This document shows, piece after piece, positions 26,599 to 38,078 of a stretch of DNA of 64,000 nucleotides. Source of the stretch: Atkinsonella hypoxylon (Eukaryota; Ascomycota; Sordariomycetes; Hypocreales; Clavicipitaceae); NCBI GenBank assembly GCA_000729835.1, contig JFHB01000048.1, positions 110,107-174,106 on the forward strand, read 5' to 3'. Within the stretch, counting starts at the first letter, position 1. Each line of letters begins with the position of its first letter. A program made the translations under genes and the position numbers. Below the pieces are notes generated by a model. That model searched no databases. It was given only the letters and a program-made list of their open reading frames with translations, and had not been told where the DNA came from.

Positions 26599-28457
26599 TC
26601 ACGCATAGGAAAGCGTGTTGTCGTCATTTAGCTTGCCCGTAACGCCTAGTCGGGCTTCTCCTCCAGACACGCAAGGTCCACGGGCGACAATCTGAATGGC
26701 ACGAATTAGCATGCCGAGCATGAAAAAGACGATGAAGTTCGGGGAAATAATGCGATAGTCCTTACCTCGCCTTGAATTACGTCGTCGGTCGTCTTGTGGG
26801 TTTCCGTGTCCTTCAGATAAATCTCAACACATGAGGGCGGGACCCCAAAGTGACTTCTAACTTCTGGGGTGATTCTGTAATCAAATAGAGCCGCCTGCGT
26901 CACGGCACCAGCAACGCGAGCTGCCGTGAGAGCGTAAATGAATCTCGCTCCGGTGAAGATGCGCAGATCTGAGATAACCTGAGAAGAGAGCACAGGTGTA
27001 CCAGCACCGACACGCTCGGCAACATACACGAGACGGAGTTTTCCGGGTGTAGTACCAACTCGAATGCGGGCCCCAGCTGCAAAGGCGGACAAGGCGTTTG
27101 AAACCGCGTAGACACCACGCTGGGCGAGTGCGTTTGTAGACAATTTGTGAGAAAATTTCGCAAGGCCACCACTAAGTCTGCGAATAGATTCCTGATGAGA
27201 GCGAAGTAGTGAGGCTGGGCTGGCAACAATGACTGTGGGCGTGACACCTTGCGTGGCAAGAACAAGGTCAGCAGAGCGACCAGCTACCGAGTTTAGGGCT
27301 ACCGAGGCATTGGAGAAGAGTGCAGCAAGTGTCAAAGTCAGTGTGTGGACGTTCGAAAGCGAATCCACGGGCAAGAACAAATCAGTCTTGGTGAATTTCT
27401 CTCTGCTAGGAATCGCGGCAAGTTGGCCAGATATCGCGGATACAAGGTTCGCTTGAGTGAAGCGCACCATTTCCTCAAGCTCACCACTCTTCTTCTGCCA
27501 GAACGTCACAATGTCCTGTGGAGCATTATCCTCGTCCACGGGTGGTAACTCTGTAAGCGTACTAGCAGGAGTGTCGTTCAAGAGGTCTTGCCAAGTTGTA
27601 ACATTTACACTGCCGCCCATGCCCTCGGGTACATCATTCCAATCCATGTGGCGTGAGCCCTCATCAACGACCCAAATCATTTGCCGGAGTGAAGGATAGC
27701 CCTGGATCACGGGTTCAAAAGGGAACGAACCAGTGGCGGTGACAACTGTGTCGACGGCCGAACGACGAAGCATGGAGATGAGGTCAGAGTCAGGGACATC
27801 AAACGGTATGATGACAGTCGTCAGGTTAGGATAGAAAGAGCATGCGAATAGTGTAACGAGCAGTTCGATGGAGTTAGGAAGATAGACAGCGACTTTGATG
27901 GAGCCCTGTTCCTCGATATATCGGCCGATAACGTTAATCTGTCGGTTAATGTCGGCTGGAGCACGTTAGCAGTGCTTCCACGTGAATGGTCCAAACAAGC
28001 TCAACATGTATCTTCAGATAGCGTATAGAAAAAACATAGAGACCAGTACCATACCTAGCTTATGTTCAATGACATTCTCTGAGCCCAGAACTGTCAATAG
28101 CCGGCCTGGCGTACCAGCATCTCCTCCACTAACAGCTTTCCGCCAAACATCACGCAAGTCGCCATCTCTACCACGCGAGAATTTGGGAGCACCAGAATCC
28201 TTGATCTCCAATCCGGCGTTGAGTGGCATTCCATGTGGCGCAAAATGGGATCTATACACGGCGCTTTCGCCTTCGTTACGAACATTAGAAGGCATGGACT
28301 GTCTGGCTAATAAAAGAGGATGAGTATCAGGCTCGGTAGCGGACATAATGCGATATGTAACGAGCAAGACAAGCGCTGTTGCCAAGAAAGTTGAGTAAGC
28401 GTTCCATTGGGAGAAGAGGTCCGAGATGGACGAGTCGATTGTCTCGAGCAGACCCAT
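26599..28457 (-). CDS. AMP-binding (acyl-CoA synthetase-like) protein, probably non-catalytic
   Basis: Belongs to the ANL adenylation fold by its overall pattern, but looks like a pseudoenzyme. Three exons, 28457-28055, 27955-26766 and 26691-26599, give 561 residues with all junctions in frame. Residues 21-38 form a hydrophobic N-terminal anchor (FLATALVLLVTYRIM), suggesting attachment to an internal membrane. Family-like segments include VAVYLPNSIELLVTLFACSF and the region at about 283-306 (DIVTFWQKKSGELEEMVRFT) where active enzymes carry the Ser/Thr/Gly-rich phosphate-binding loop. Here that loop is replaced and the usual Tyr-Gly-x-Thr-Glu and C-terminal catalytic Lys motifs are not visible. 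The protein is also shorter than most active members. The exons are intact with clean splice sites, so it is probably expressed. Role unknown; lipid or scaffold functions are guesses. Confidence 0.7.
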
Positions 28458-29717
28458 GGTTGTCGTATCGTCGATGCTGCGAGGGGCGCAAGAAAGCACT
28501 ATTGTTGAGAGCCCAAGACCGTCACTATGACAATGCCTAAGCGGCAAGTGCAAAAGGGGTAGATGCAATGTAGCGATCGTGAGATGATGTCGGTCTCGGG
28601 ATGAGCGGGGTGTTTTGAAATGAGGTGAGTTGAATTGATGATGCCGTGCTAATATCTCCTACACCATCCCGAAGCCAACTGAGACGGAAGTGGTGGGGTT
28701 TGCAAGGTGGCAGCTTACATACAGCTTGGCTAGTGCGAGTGCGAGTGCGGGACCGATGGCTGGCATGTAATGCACCAGGGGAGTACAGTAAATCTCAGGT
28801 TGCACCAGACCCAACCAGATTCCACGGCCGCGGCAAGAGAGCTCGGGAGTCAGGACGAGCGTTGCCAGCCAGCTGGTCGGTCTTCTGCTATTGGACTAAT
28901 TGGACTCCCATAATTTCATTCGCAGGCCTAAGTTGCGTCCTCGTCACGAGCTATCAAGAACGAATATGCAGCATCACCTCCATCAACCGCGAAGCATCAT
29001 ATGCTCCTCATTTGCCGCAGTCTTGGCTTCTGAGATGGCGGTACTCCGATGCTTGACTGATCGCTACCTCGAAAGACATTGAGCATCCATGATCCAAATA
29101 CAAACATCTGTCAGCTGTCCATGTGACTGTCGTTCACCTATACACTGCTATGCAGAGCAACTCTTTGACATCTATCATTAGCCCAGTGCGTTGTCAGTGA
29201 GTTGCTTGGAGTGCCTTGCGACACATCAAGCACGACGGTGAATCGAGACACATCAAAAATGGCGTGGCCAGCGGCTGTATTGGGGGTTTGAACTCATTTT
29301 ACACATGACAGAAGTGTGACATCATGTTTGTCATCGCCAGCCGCCAGACAGCTGCCCGCAATGACTGGTCTGTCAAAATTAACTGCGATTCACTGCTATC
29401 CGGTCTATTGTGAGAATAAGACCATGCATGGCAGTAGTAAGATGAAGTCTTCCGTTTGTTTGTTATCTTTTATTTTCAGTGTTGAGGAACTCACACCTTC
29501 CTACATTGCCCCTATACCGTTTGCGCCAGAGGCCCTCCAAAATATTTTGCGTTCCTTGTCTTTATTTAGTTCATATCTTCTTTCCTACTGTCAGAAAAAA
29601 TAATAGTTTTCCTGAATTATTTGTCTTAAAGGCTTGCCTTGGAAAGACTTATTTGGGGACGTGCCTTTGAAGAACGCCATAGTGAAGAGCGGCCGCAGAT
29701 CGCTTCCTTCCAACACC
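28458..29717. other. Divergent promoter region
   Basis: 1.26 kb between the start codons of the AMP-binding gene (minus) and the helicase gene (plus). It must hold both promoters. Short open frames only; a GAGTGC-type repeat near 28733-28750 is the only visible simple repeat. Confidence 0.5.
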
Positions 29718-32700
29718 ATGGCGAGTCGGTGAGCCTTTCGTGCTGTATTTGGCAGAATCTGCGGCCATATCTGACATTTTGAACAGTTGCAATTATTCTT
29801 TTGAGACTCCAGTAACCACGAAAAAGAAAATTTGTCGGTATTACAAGCAAACTGCACAATGCAAGTTTGGTAGTCGGTGCCGGTATACCCATGAGCTCCC
29901 ACCAAATCATCAGAAGCAAGAACTGCCGCCAGAACTCGTCAAATTTTCTGCGAATTGTAAAATTTCCGGCGACATAGCACAGGCAAACGGAAAACTCCGA
30001 GAATGGAAAAAGCTCCTTGCCCAGGGATCTTCTGTTTCACGACCATCTGCGCCAACTGTGAGCCGCTTTTTTATTCTCGCACTAGGGCTGATGAGCGGTG
30101 ACATCGGATTATCGCAGTATGTTGTCAAGAACTTGGCTAGCGACGAGGGCTTACCATTTGTTAAAGATGTTGTGGAACGGCATGTACAACTGGCCAGCCG
30201 AACTGGCCCATGTCTGGATTTATGGAAGACAGAAGTTCAGCCGCTATTTCAACTGATCAGTCACCCACGAGTCATTGATTCTGCCATTTTGGAACAGGAA
30301 GTAGCAACGATCTATAACTTCATATTGGGCGTCGGCGGCAGCCACATGAAGAACCTCTATGATCATCTTGTTACATTGGCTCTGTCATGGCCAGGTACCT
30401 AACCCGACGCAACTACGACACTGCTGTCCGCTGTGGAATTGATGCTGGCTGTCTTGACGAAAATACTTGATTGCAACACTCTGAATATCGTCAACGATAC
30501 GTTTGCCCATTTCAATGAGCAATTCGCCAAAGTCATCACTGACCCAGCAAAAGATCAAGAGTCATTCGCACGCTTACAGTCATTGAAGTATATTGACTAC
30601 ATCCGTCGTCGGATTGGTGTTGGTGACAATATAGCTGCTTATCAAGACGTAACTACTGGGGCAGTCGTCCGAGAAACATTTGTTTTACGACGGGACCTGC
30701 CTGGAGCCCTGTCCGCCGAGGGCCCTAGACATGACAATGACTACGCCGATATTTCGAATATAAATATTCTGCCAACCTGCGAAGAAATAATGTCCCCTCG
30801 TGCGGAGTACTTGCCCACGAATGACAACAAGACGTGGCACATCGGTGGTATTCGTGGTCGCCTTGATAGAGAGTTTCGCCTGCTTCGGGAAGATACTGTT
30901 GGCCAACTTAGAGATACTGTACGAGACGTCTTGAAGCAGATGAGAGAGCCCCGCGAGAATGTTCCAATCTCGCGAACCAACCTCAGAACATTTACATATG
31001 AGGAACCTACGCCTATCAATATCATGTTCAGCAAAATCGGTGGACTGGAGGTGCTCGTGCAATGCAAGCAACTCTCTGCGGTCAACAATCTGAACGCCCA
31101 GGAGCGTGAAACATGGTGGCAGCAAAGCAAAAGGCTTCGGTCCGGTGCCCTCATATGCCTGGTTCACGCAAATGGGAGTGTAGTATTCTTTGTCGTTTCT
31201 CAGTCAACTTTGAGAAGTAAAGAAGACAAAAACTCCCGGCTAAAGACAACCAAAGGCGAAGATCCTGATGATGATGGGCTGGCAAAGCCGCTCTACACCC
31301 TGTCACACGATGCGGCTTCTCTCTATGTTACTCTTCAGTTGGTGGACAGTAATAATCAAGAACTCCGCAAGCTGTTAGAATGGTATTGCGCTATAGATGG
31401 TACCGAAAATGTGTGTCTTGTGGAGTTTCTAGGTGTTCTTCTCGACTCCTTCAAGCATACGCTTGTTGCTCTGCAGGAAATCTACAATATGCCCAACATA
31501 CCTTTCAGTAATATCATCGCGCAACACTCAGACACCAGCGCTGAAATTCAGATCGAGCCTCCTCATTTCGCTAGACGACCTGGTTTCGCTTACGATGCAC
31601 ATTGCATTCAACCAGGCTTGCTGATATCTCCGATCGGTGACACAGACCCGGAGGAGCTTGCGGCGTGCTCAAATCTCGACTACAGCCAGTCCATGGCTAT
31701 CTTGAACTCTTTATCCAGAGAATTAGCCGTTGTGCAAGGACCTCCAGGTACCGGAAAGAGTTATACTGGCCAGAAAATCATCCAGATATTGCTGCAAAAC
31801 GCGGAAAAGGCAAATCTTGGCCCCGTTCTATGCGTTTGCTACACCAATCATGCCTTGGACCAATTGCTTGAGCATCTTCTTGACACAGGTATCGAAAAGG
31901 TTATTCGCATAGGATCACGTTCCAAATCAGAAAGGTTGATTGAGCTGAGCCTAAACAATATTGTCAGGGCATTTGACAAAACTAAGAGCGAGAAAGCCCA
32001 GTTGGGACAAGCAGATGCAGGCATCAAACGTATCTCGCAAGAGCTAACGTCAAATCTTGACGAGTTGGCAAAGTCGCAGACACCAAATATAATTAAAGAA
32101 TTTCTGGAGATCCACAATCCTCAGCACTACAACGACCTTTTCCCTCCATCGGAGAATGGTTGGACTTGGGTTTACTACAAAGCACCAAATGATAGACTGG
32201 ATGTTTGGCTGAACGGTGGCCGCAAAGACCTGTTGAATTACAGGCTCATCACAGTACTCGAATCATCTATGTTGTTCGGGATGAACAGTCACGAGAGAAG
32301 GATTCTCTTTAACTCCTGGCTTGAGAAGATAAGCGAGCCTATTATATCTTCCATTTTGGATGCGCATATAGAATACGCGGTGCTTATGGAACAGCGAGAG
32401 AGGTCCGGAGGTAATGTCAAGCTCCGCTGTCTTCAAGAGGCGGACGTGATTGGCGTTACGACAACTGGATTGGCAAAGAACATTGGATTGTTGCGTCGCT
32501 TGCGAAGCAAAGTCATGCTCTGCGAAGAAGCCGGTGAAGTACTTGAAGCCCATGTCCTTACGGCGTTGCTCCCATCGCTAGAGCAGGCTATTTTGATTGG
32601 AGATCACTTGCAACTCCGACCCCAGGCCAACAACTATGGCCTTCAAAGCACAAATCCAGAGGGGGCAAAGTACTCTTTAGACATGTCTCTCTTCGAAAGG

Positions 32701-35700
32701 CTTGTTCAGCCCGCTCACAACACCGACTCACGCATACCATATAGTACACTAGAGGTACAGCGGCGAATGCATCCATCTATCGCATCGCTCATTCGCTCCA
32801 CCCTTTACCCTACTCTGCAGGATTTTGAGAATGTGAGTTCTTATCCGGAAGTAAAGGGAATAAAACAGGCTATTCTGGCTGCATCATGAACATCTTGAAG
32901 CCGGAGCTTCGGCTCATGACCCCCTGAACACTTCTCATTCCAATGACTTTGAGGTTGAAATGACAACGGCTCTAGTCTCACATCTCGTACGTCAAGGCGG
33001 ATACCAGAACGAACAAATTGCTGTATTGACCCCGTACCTGGGTCAGCTCCACAAGCTTCGGCGCCGCATGTCGTCGATATTTGAGATTCGCCTCAACGAC
33101 AGAGATACCGAGGTTCTTGAAGCTACGGCAGCTTATTTGTCTCCTGGTACCGAGCCTTGTGTGACAGAAATTAGCAAAAGTTCACTGCTGAAAGCTATCA
33201 GGGTAGCAACCGTTGATAATTTCCAAGGAGAAGAAGCGGAGATCGTGGTGATCTCTCTCGTGCGGAGTAATTCGCAAAGTAGATGTGGATTCCTGAGCAC
33301 GACGAATAGGATCAACGTCCTGCTGTCCCGCGTAAAGCACGGCATGTACATCATCGGAAACTCAAATACTTACAGAAATGTACCAATGTGGCAAAGTGTC
33401 ATCGAGCAATTGGATGCGAAGGGGAACATCGACACGAGATTGGAGCTTCAGTGTCCTCGACATCCTGAGACCCCCATTTTTGTTTCTCAGCCAGACGACT
33501 TTCTTCTCTATGCTCCGGAAAGCGGCTGTAACTTGCCATGCCACATGAGACTTGCGTGCGGACATTCGTGTAGTGGGCGCTGCCATTCCGATGTACTACA
33601 CAAAGCGGTGAAATGCCTGGAACCTTGCCCCCGATTTCTGAACAGCTGTAACCACCTGTGCCCCAGGAGATGCGGAGATCCGTGTGTTAAGGAGTGCCGA
33701 CAACTTGTGAAAAATCCGGACACTATTCTGAGTTGTGGTCACGAAGTCGTGGAGGCCTATTGCTATCAGGTGCAGGATCCATCATTGATCCGATGCGAAG
33801 TTCCCGTGACCAAGACTGTTCCTGGCTGTGAACATCAAAAAAAAGTTAGATGCTTCGAAGACGTGGCACAAGACGGATATAGGTGTGCATCAGCCTGTGG
33901 ACAACGTCTTGATTGCGGTCATGATTGCAGAGGTACCTGCTCGGAATGCAACCAACGAGAAGGCGACCGAATTGTGAAGACAGACCATGGCCGATGCAGG
34001 AAAATCTGTGATAGGAAGTATGCAACATGTCGTCACAGTTGCACGCGAACTTGTCACGACGGAACTGACTGCGATGCTTGCACGCAGCCGTGCGAGGGTC
34101 GGTGCAGTCATTCAAAATGCGGCAAGCTGTGCCATGAACCATGTGTACCATGTGCAGAAGAGAGGTGCCAATCTTTCTGCCCACATAGTGAATGCACAAT
34201 GCCTTGCTCAGCACCCTGTGACTGGATACCATGTTCCCGGCGTTGCGACAAGAACCTCATTTGTGGACACAAGTGTAAGTCGACTGTTCCCTCCTACTCT
34301 GGCACTTCATGCTTTATGTTCAGGTAGCTTAGACTAATCATCTTACAGGTCCTTCCGTTTGCGGCGAAAATTGCCCCAAGCCTATATACTGTCAACAATG
34401 CTCTTCTGACGAGATCAAGTCTACATGTGTCGACTTCCTGGAGATGAAAGAATATGGGGAGATCGATTTGGACGAAGACCCGTGCATCTTCCCGGACTGT
34501 GGACACTTTCTCACAGTTGCATCGATGGATGGACAATTGGACATGGCATCGCAGTATGTCATAGATGGGAATGGACATCCCATGGGCATCAAGATCTCTG
34601 AACCCTTTTCCATGGATAGTTCTGGAGTTCGCGCGTGCGCTACCTGCAGAGGCTCACTACGTAACATTGCAAGATACGGCCGCATAGTCCGCCGGGCAAT
34701 TCTCGATGAAGCGACAAAGAAGTTTATATCGTGGTCTAACGCCAAACATTCTGTGCTCGCATCAAAGCTCCTCGAAGCCGAGTCAAAGTTGAACAATGCT
34801 GCTCCCCTAGATCACAAAACCGCTGTTATTACGAAATCCAAGCGTCCTCGTCCTACTTTCTCAAGATTCAGTTACCTCTCGGGACTAGACCGAGTAGTCC
34901 GAATTGAGCGCTATGGTTCCTTGATGCAATGCTGGAAGGACATCAATAAGTTCGCGCATGATGTCAGAAAGGAGGAGCAGCCGTTCCAGCGGGTTGCAGA
35001 CTTGGTGCGGTTCACCAATCACCAGAAAAAGACGCGCAAAGAGTTTCACTTCGACGAGACCGCCATACAAGTCAAAGGGGCTCTCCAAGCCCTGTTGTTA
35101 CGCCTTCGTTGTGAAATCTGCGTCATGTCCAACTTCTTCTTCAATGGCAAGGAGACCATCAGTCTGCCTTCTGATTTCCAGCTAGACCTGACGGGGCAGT
35201 GCGGAGATTGCGAACGAGTGATTGAATTAGCGCAGAAGTCAAAGTACCCCAAGGCGGAGGCTCAGGCACTTGTTTTCAAGGCTCGTCTATGTGCAATTGG
35301 CTCCAGCTTTGGCGCCCGCATTCTACCAGCTGGGTCTGGGACGAACAGGCCCAGCAACGACGACGTAATGAAGAATGACGCTTATTATTGTCTGAAATTA
35401 GCGCGGGGGCTTGTAGACGAGTTTCCGTCCACAAGGGCGTTTGAGCAAGAAATTGAATCCATCCAGCGTATGCTTGATGGTGGTATTGGGCAACCACTTA
35501 CGCAAGAAGAGCTTCGAGGAGTATTCGAAGCCATGTCTGTAGAATTTCGAGGAACCGGTCATTGGTACGCTTGCCAAAACGGCCATTATTTTACAATAGG
35601 GGAATGCGGCATGCCAATGGAAGAAGCTCGATGTTCTGAATGTAATGCCAGAATTGGCGGTCAGCACCACAATTTTGTGGAGGGAGTGACCGCGGCTGCG

Positions 35701-35733
35701 GGTATGGAGGAGTTTGGAAGAGGCAATGGTTGA
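29718..35733 (+). pseudogene. ZNFX1-type NF-X1 finger and superfamily 1 helicase gene, interrupted twice
   Basis: A protein of about 1,960 residues, read as exons 29718-29728, 29787-34274 and 34349-35733. In order: a CCCH finger (C-x8-C-x5-C-x3-H) right after an 11-nt first exon; a long helical region; an SF1 helicase with Walker A GPPGTGKS (31738-31761), CYTNHALDQ, the Walker B-like CEEAGEV and GDHLQLRP; VDNFQGEEAEIVVISLVRS and TNRINVLLSRVKHGMYIIG; at least five Cys-rich NF-X1 fingers; and a C-terminal RZ-type finger (CQNGHYFTIGECG). Relatives include vertebrate ZNFX1 and fungal Hrr1/SAD-3, linked to RNA silencing. Two breaks exist: an in-frame TAA at 30400-30402 and a one-base frameshift near 32862-32868. 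Neither is removed by a plausible intron. All helicase motifs are otherwise intact, so it is a recent pseudogene, a split gene, or an assembly with two base errors. Confidence 0.75.
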
Positions 35734-37025
35734 CACTGACACTGACTCTTATGTAGAGAAGAGAATACTTAGATGTCTGAGTTCGCCTTTGTCTTGATTA
35801 ATATCATTTTGGAAGAAGATATCGATACGAAAGAACGAGGCACGATGATTATCGAGGAGGGGCTTGAGATGTAGCTGACCTTGCGGTGGCGCAAAAAGAA
35901 GTACGGGCCTTTTGACAAAATGTAGTAACATGTATATGGACGGCAAATACAATGAACTCTAGCATGAGCGTTATTATGAGATGGAACCCACGAGAACTAT
36001 TGGGGGTGCGATGCATAAATCCATTACGTTGACACAAGATTCGTTCTCGTCTTGTATTCTGTGCCTACATCATGACTCCAACCACGCTCTTGCCGCACGC
36101 TTTAAGCCTCTTTCAATCTCACATACAGTCACACCGTATTCGCCGTTCTCTTGATGAGTGTTAAGCGACTCGACCAAGGACCTATGCTGTTCGCAGTATC
36201 CTCCCTCCCCTGTACAATGTGTTTCCACTGTTGGGAACTCTTGTGTCAGCCTTTCATGCCCCTGAAGGAAACCACTTTCCTCTCTCACTCTTGTGCCAGG
36301 CTCATATAACCTTTTCGAATGCCCACGCTAGATTGCTGCGAGTAGGAACTCCAATCGAGAATTCTCATATACGGAGCTGGCTGCGGTATTGAACCCGATT
36401 GCTACCATGGCTGAGAGTAACACATCCTCGGCAGACTGTGCCCAAACGCAGCGCAGACCCTTGGTATAGCAGACTCCTTGCTAAGGTTCGCAATCAGGGG
36501 TACACCGCGACAGCAGAGCGTATGTCCTTCGCGTTGGCTAGCCCTACGCTTACGCTTCGCAAACTCCCTCCTGAGTCGCCGATTATGAGAACGCGAGAGA
36601 GGTTGATTTCTACACTAGAATGAGTGGCGTAAACTACTCTGTCCTTATCTTTCCCCCACACTCACCACGCCACACCGGACTGTTGGATTCCGCATTCTCC
36701 GTGAGAATTCTGTGTTTTCAAAGTAACGGGTTTAGAGCTGGAGTACGATGGTGCCTCCAGAAGTCATGGCTATACTCCAAGATTTGAGGTGCAGTCGCTT
36801 CAGGTAGGAGGCGGTAGTTGGGAGAGAGGACGAGCAAATGGCTGATTTCTTAGTTCCAAGCCTCTTTTCACAGAGAATCCTAGTTCTCACGACCGGCCAT
36901 TCCGTCTTCCTACCATCTAGAGCCCGCTTTGTTTAAGTGATTACACGCTCCTAAATCCGAAATACCATCAACTGGCATGACTCAGCTCTCCGTCGACAGT
37001 CCATCTCCAAAGACGAAAATTCCTA
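35734..37025. other. Convergent intergenic region
   Basis: 1.3 kb between the stops of the helicase-like gene and the MYND gene. Only short unrecognised open frames. Normal composition, no repeats noted. Confidence 0.5.
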
Positions 37026-38078
37026 TCAGAAAGCTGCAATGTTCTTCATCAGCTCAATAGCCCCCGGCGTCTCTGCCCAGGCGGCATAATTCTGGATGAG
37101 ACTTATTTTCGCCTCCTCCAAAGAGCCCCCCTCATAATACGCTGGTCTGTCCATAACCGTCTCTTCCGGCCTATGGAACATCAAGGGCCAGAAATGGGGA
37201 TTGTACTTGTTGATGGCCTTGTAAAGAGCCACCGCCTGAGCCTTAAGAATTGCAAGGGTATGCCTCATCTCGGCGGGTGTACGTTCAAGGACGTCGGGCC
37301 GTGCCTTGAGGGTAGGACTGACGAGGTCATCTTGAATAAGGTCTAAGATCTCTGGAGGCATCCTGCCGCCGAGAGCTTTAGTGGCAGCCTGATAGGCTGT
37401 TAGATCTAATAGGAGACGGGTCTTGATGAGGAGCACAGAAGTGACTTGGCTGAGGTCTAGACAATGATGTCGTTCCCAGTCGTACGTAGTTTCAAGGACA
37501 TCCGCGCCTTTGACGTCCAAAAAGGGAAGGGTGAGGTCGCGGTAATCGTAGTTCTCGTCATCAGCTTTCTTGATAAACCACTTCATGAAGTCGTATGCTT
37601 CTTGGTCTCTGCCCAGCCGGATAAACAAGGGAGGAATGACACCGCGTACACCCATATTGTCAGATCGACACAATCGCATCATGTCATTGAGATGATCTAG
37701 AGCAGTTTGAACAGCATCGATTGGGGTTGCGACGATGTCAAAGTTAAAAAGGAGGGCATCCGCAAAGGCGAATCGAGCCCGCATGTAGGGTCTAGTTTCC
37801 ATGATGCCCCAGAAGTGGCCGACACTGTTCTTGAAGACGTCGTCGGGTAGAAAGATGTTGCCTGGCATATTGCGGAGGGCTTGATCCTCTTTGAGGTAGG
37901 CCTCCCGTGCCTTCCTCACTGACACGCAGGCCCTTTTGTGCTGTGACCAGTGTGAAGCCTGATGATCGCGGGTGCAGTAGTAAAAAACTTGACAGCCAGA
38001 GCAGCGACTTAGAGAAGTCTTGCAACGGCAGACTGCGCAGGCTCGGGGAGACGGGCCATCGTGCTTGGAAGGTGCCAT
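37026..38078 (-). CDS. MYND-type zinc finger protein
   Basis: Single-exon gene of 350 residues. The N-terminal MYND finger has all eight zinc ligands: Cys14, Cys17, Cys26, Cys29, Cys35, His39, His47 and Cys51, with the typical ACAVCRCKTSLSRCSGC opening. MYND fingers usually bind proline-rich partner proteins. The rest is a helical region rich in Leu and Ala, with no SET domain, so it is not a SMYD methyltransferase. Many fungi have families of such MYND proteins of unknown function. The start is the first ATG before the finger. It is convergent with the helicase-like gene and divergent from the lipase gene 2.9 kb away. No nuclear or secretion signal is evident. Confidence 0.88.
   Translation of the reverse strand: MAPSKHDGPSPRACAVCRCKTSLSRCSGCQVFYYCTRDHQASHWSQHKRACVSVRKAREAYLKEDQALRNMPGNIFLPDDVFKNSVGHFWGIMETRPYMRARFAFADALLFNFDIVATPIDAVQTALDHLNDMMRLCRSDNMGVRGVIPPLFIRLGRDQEAYDFMKWFIKKADDENYDYRDLTLPFLDVKGADVLETTYDWERHHCLDLSQVTSVLLIKTRLLLDLTAYQAATKALGGRMPPEILDLIQDDLVSPTLKARPDVLERTPAEMRHTLAILKAQAVALYKAINKYNPHFWPLMFHRPEETVMDRPAYYEGGSLEEAKISLIQNYAAWAETPGAIELMKNIAAF

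Noticed and set aside
30395..30519. Possible intron removing the TAA in the helicase gene
   Set aside because: The nearest AG gives a length not divisible by three and would delete a conserved segment.
32833..32868. 36-nt GTGAGT...ACAG candidate intron at the helicase frameshift
   Set aside because: Too short for the introns seen here, divisible by three, and does not correct the frame.
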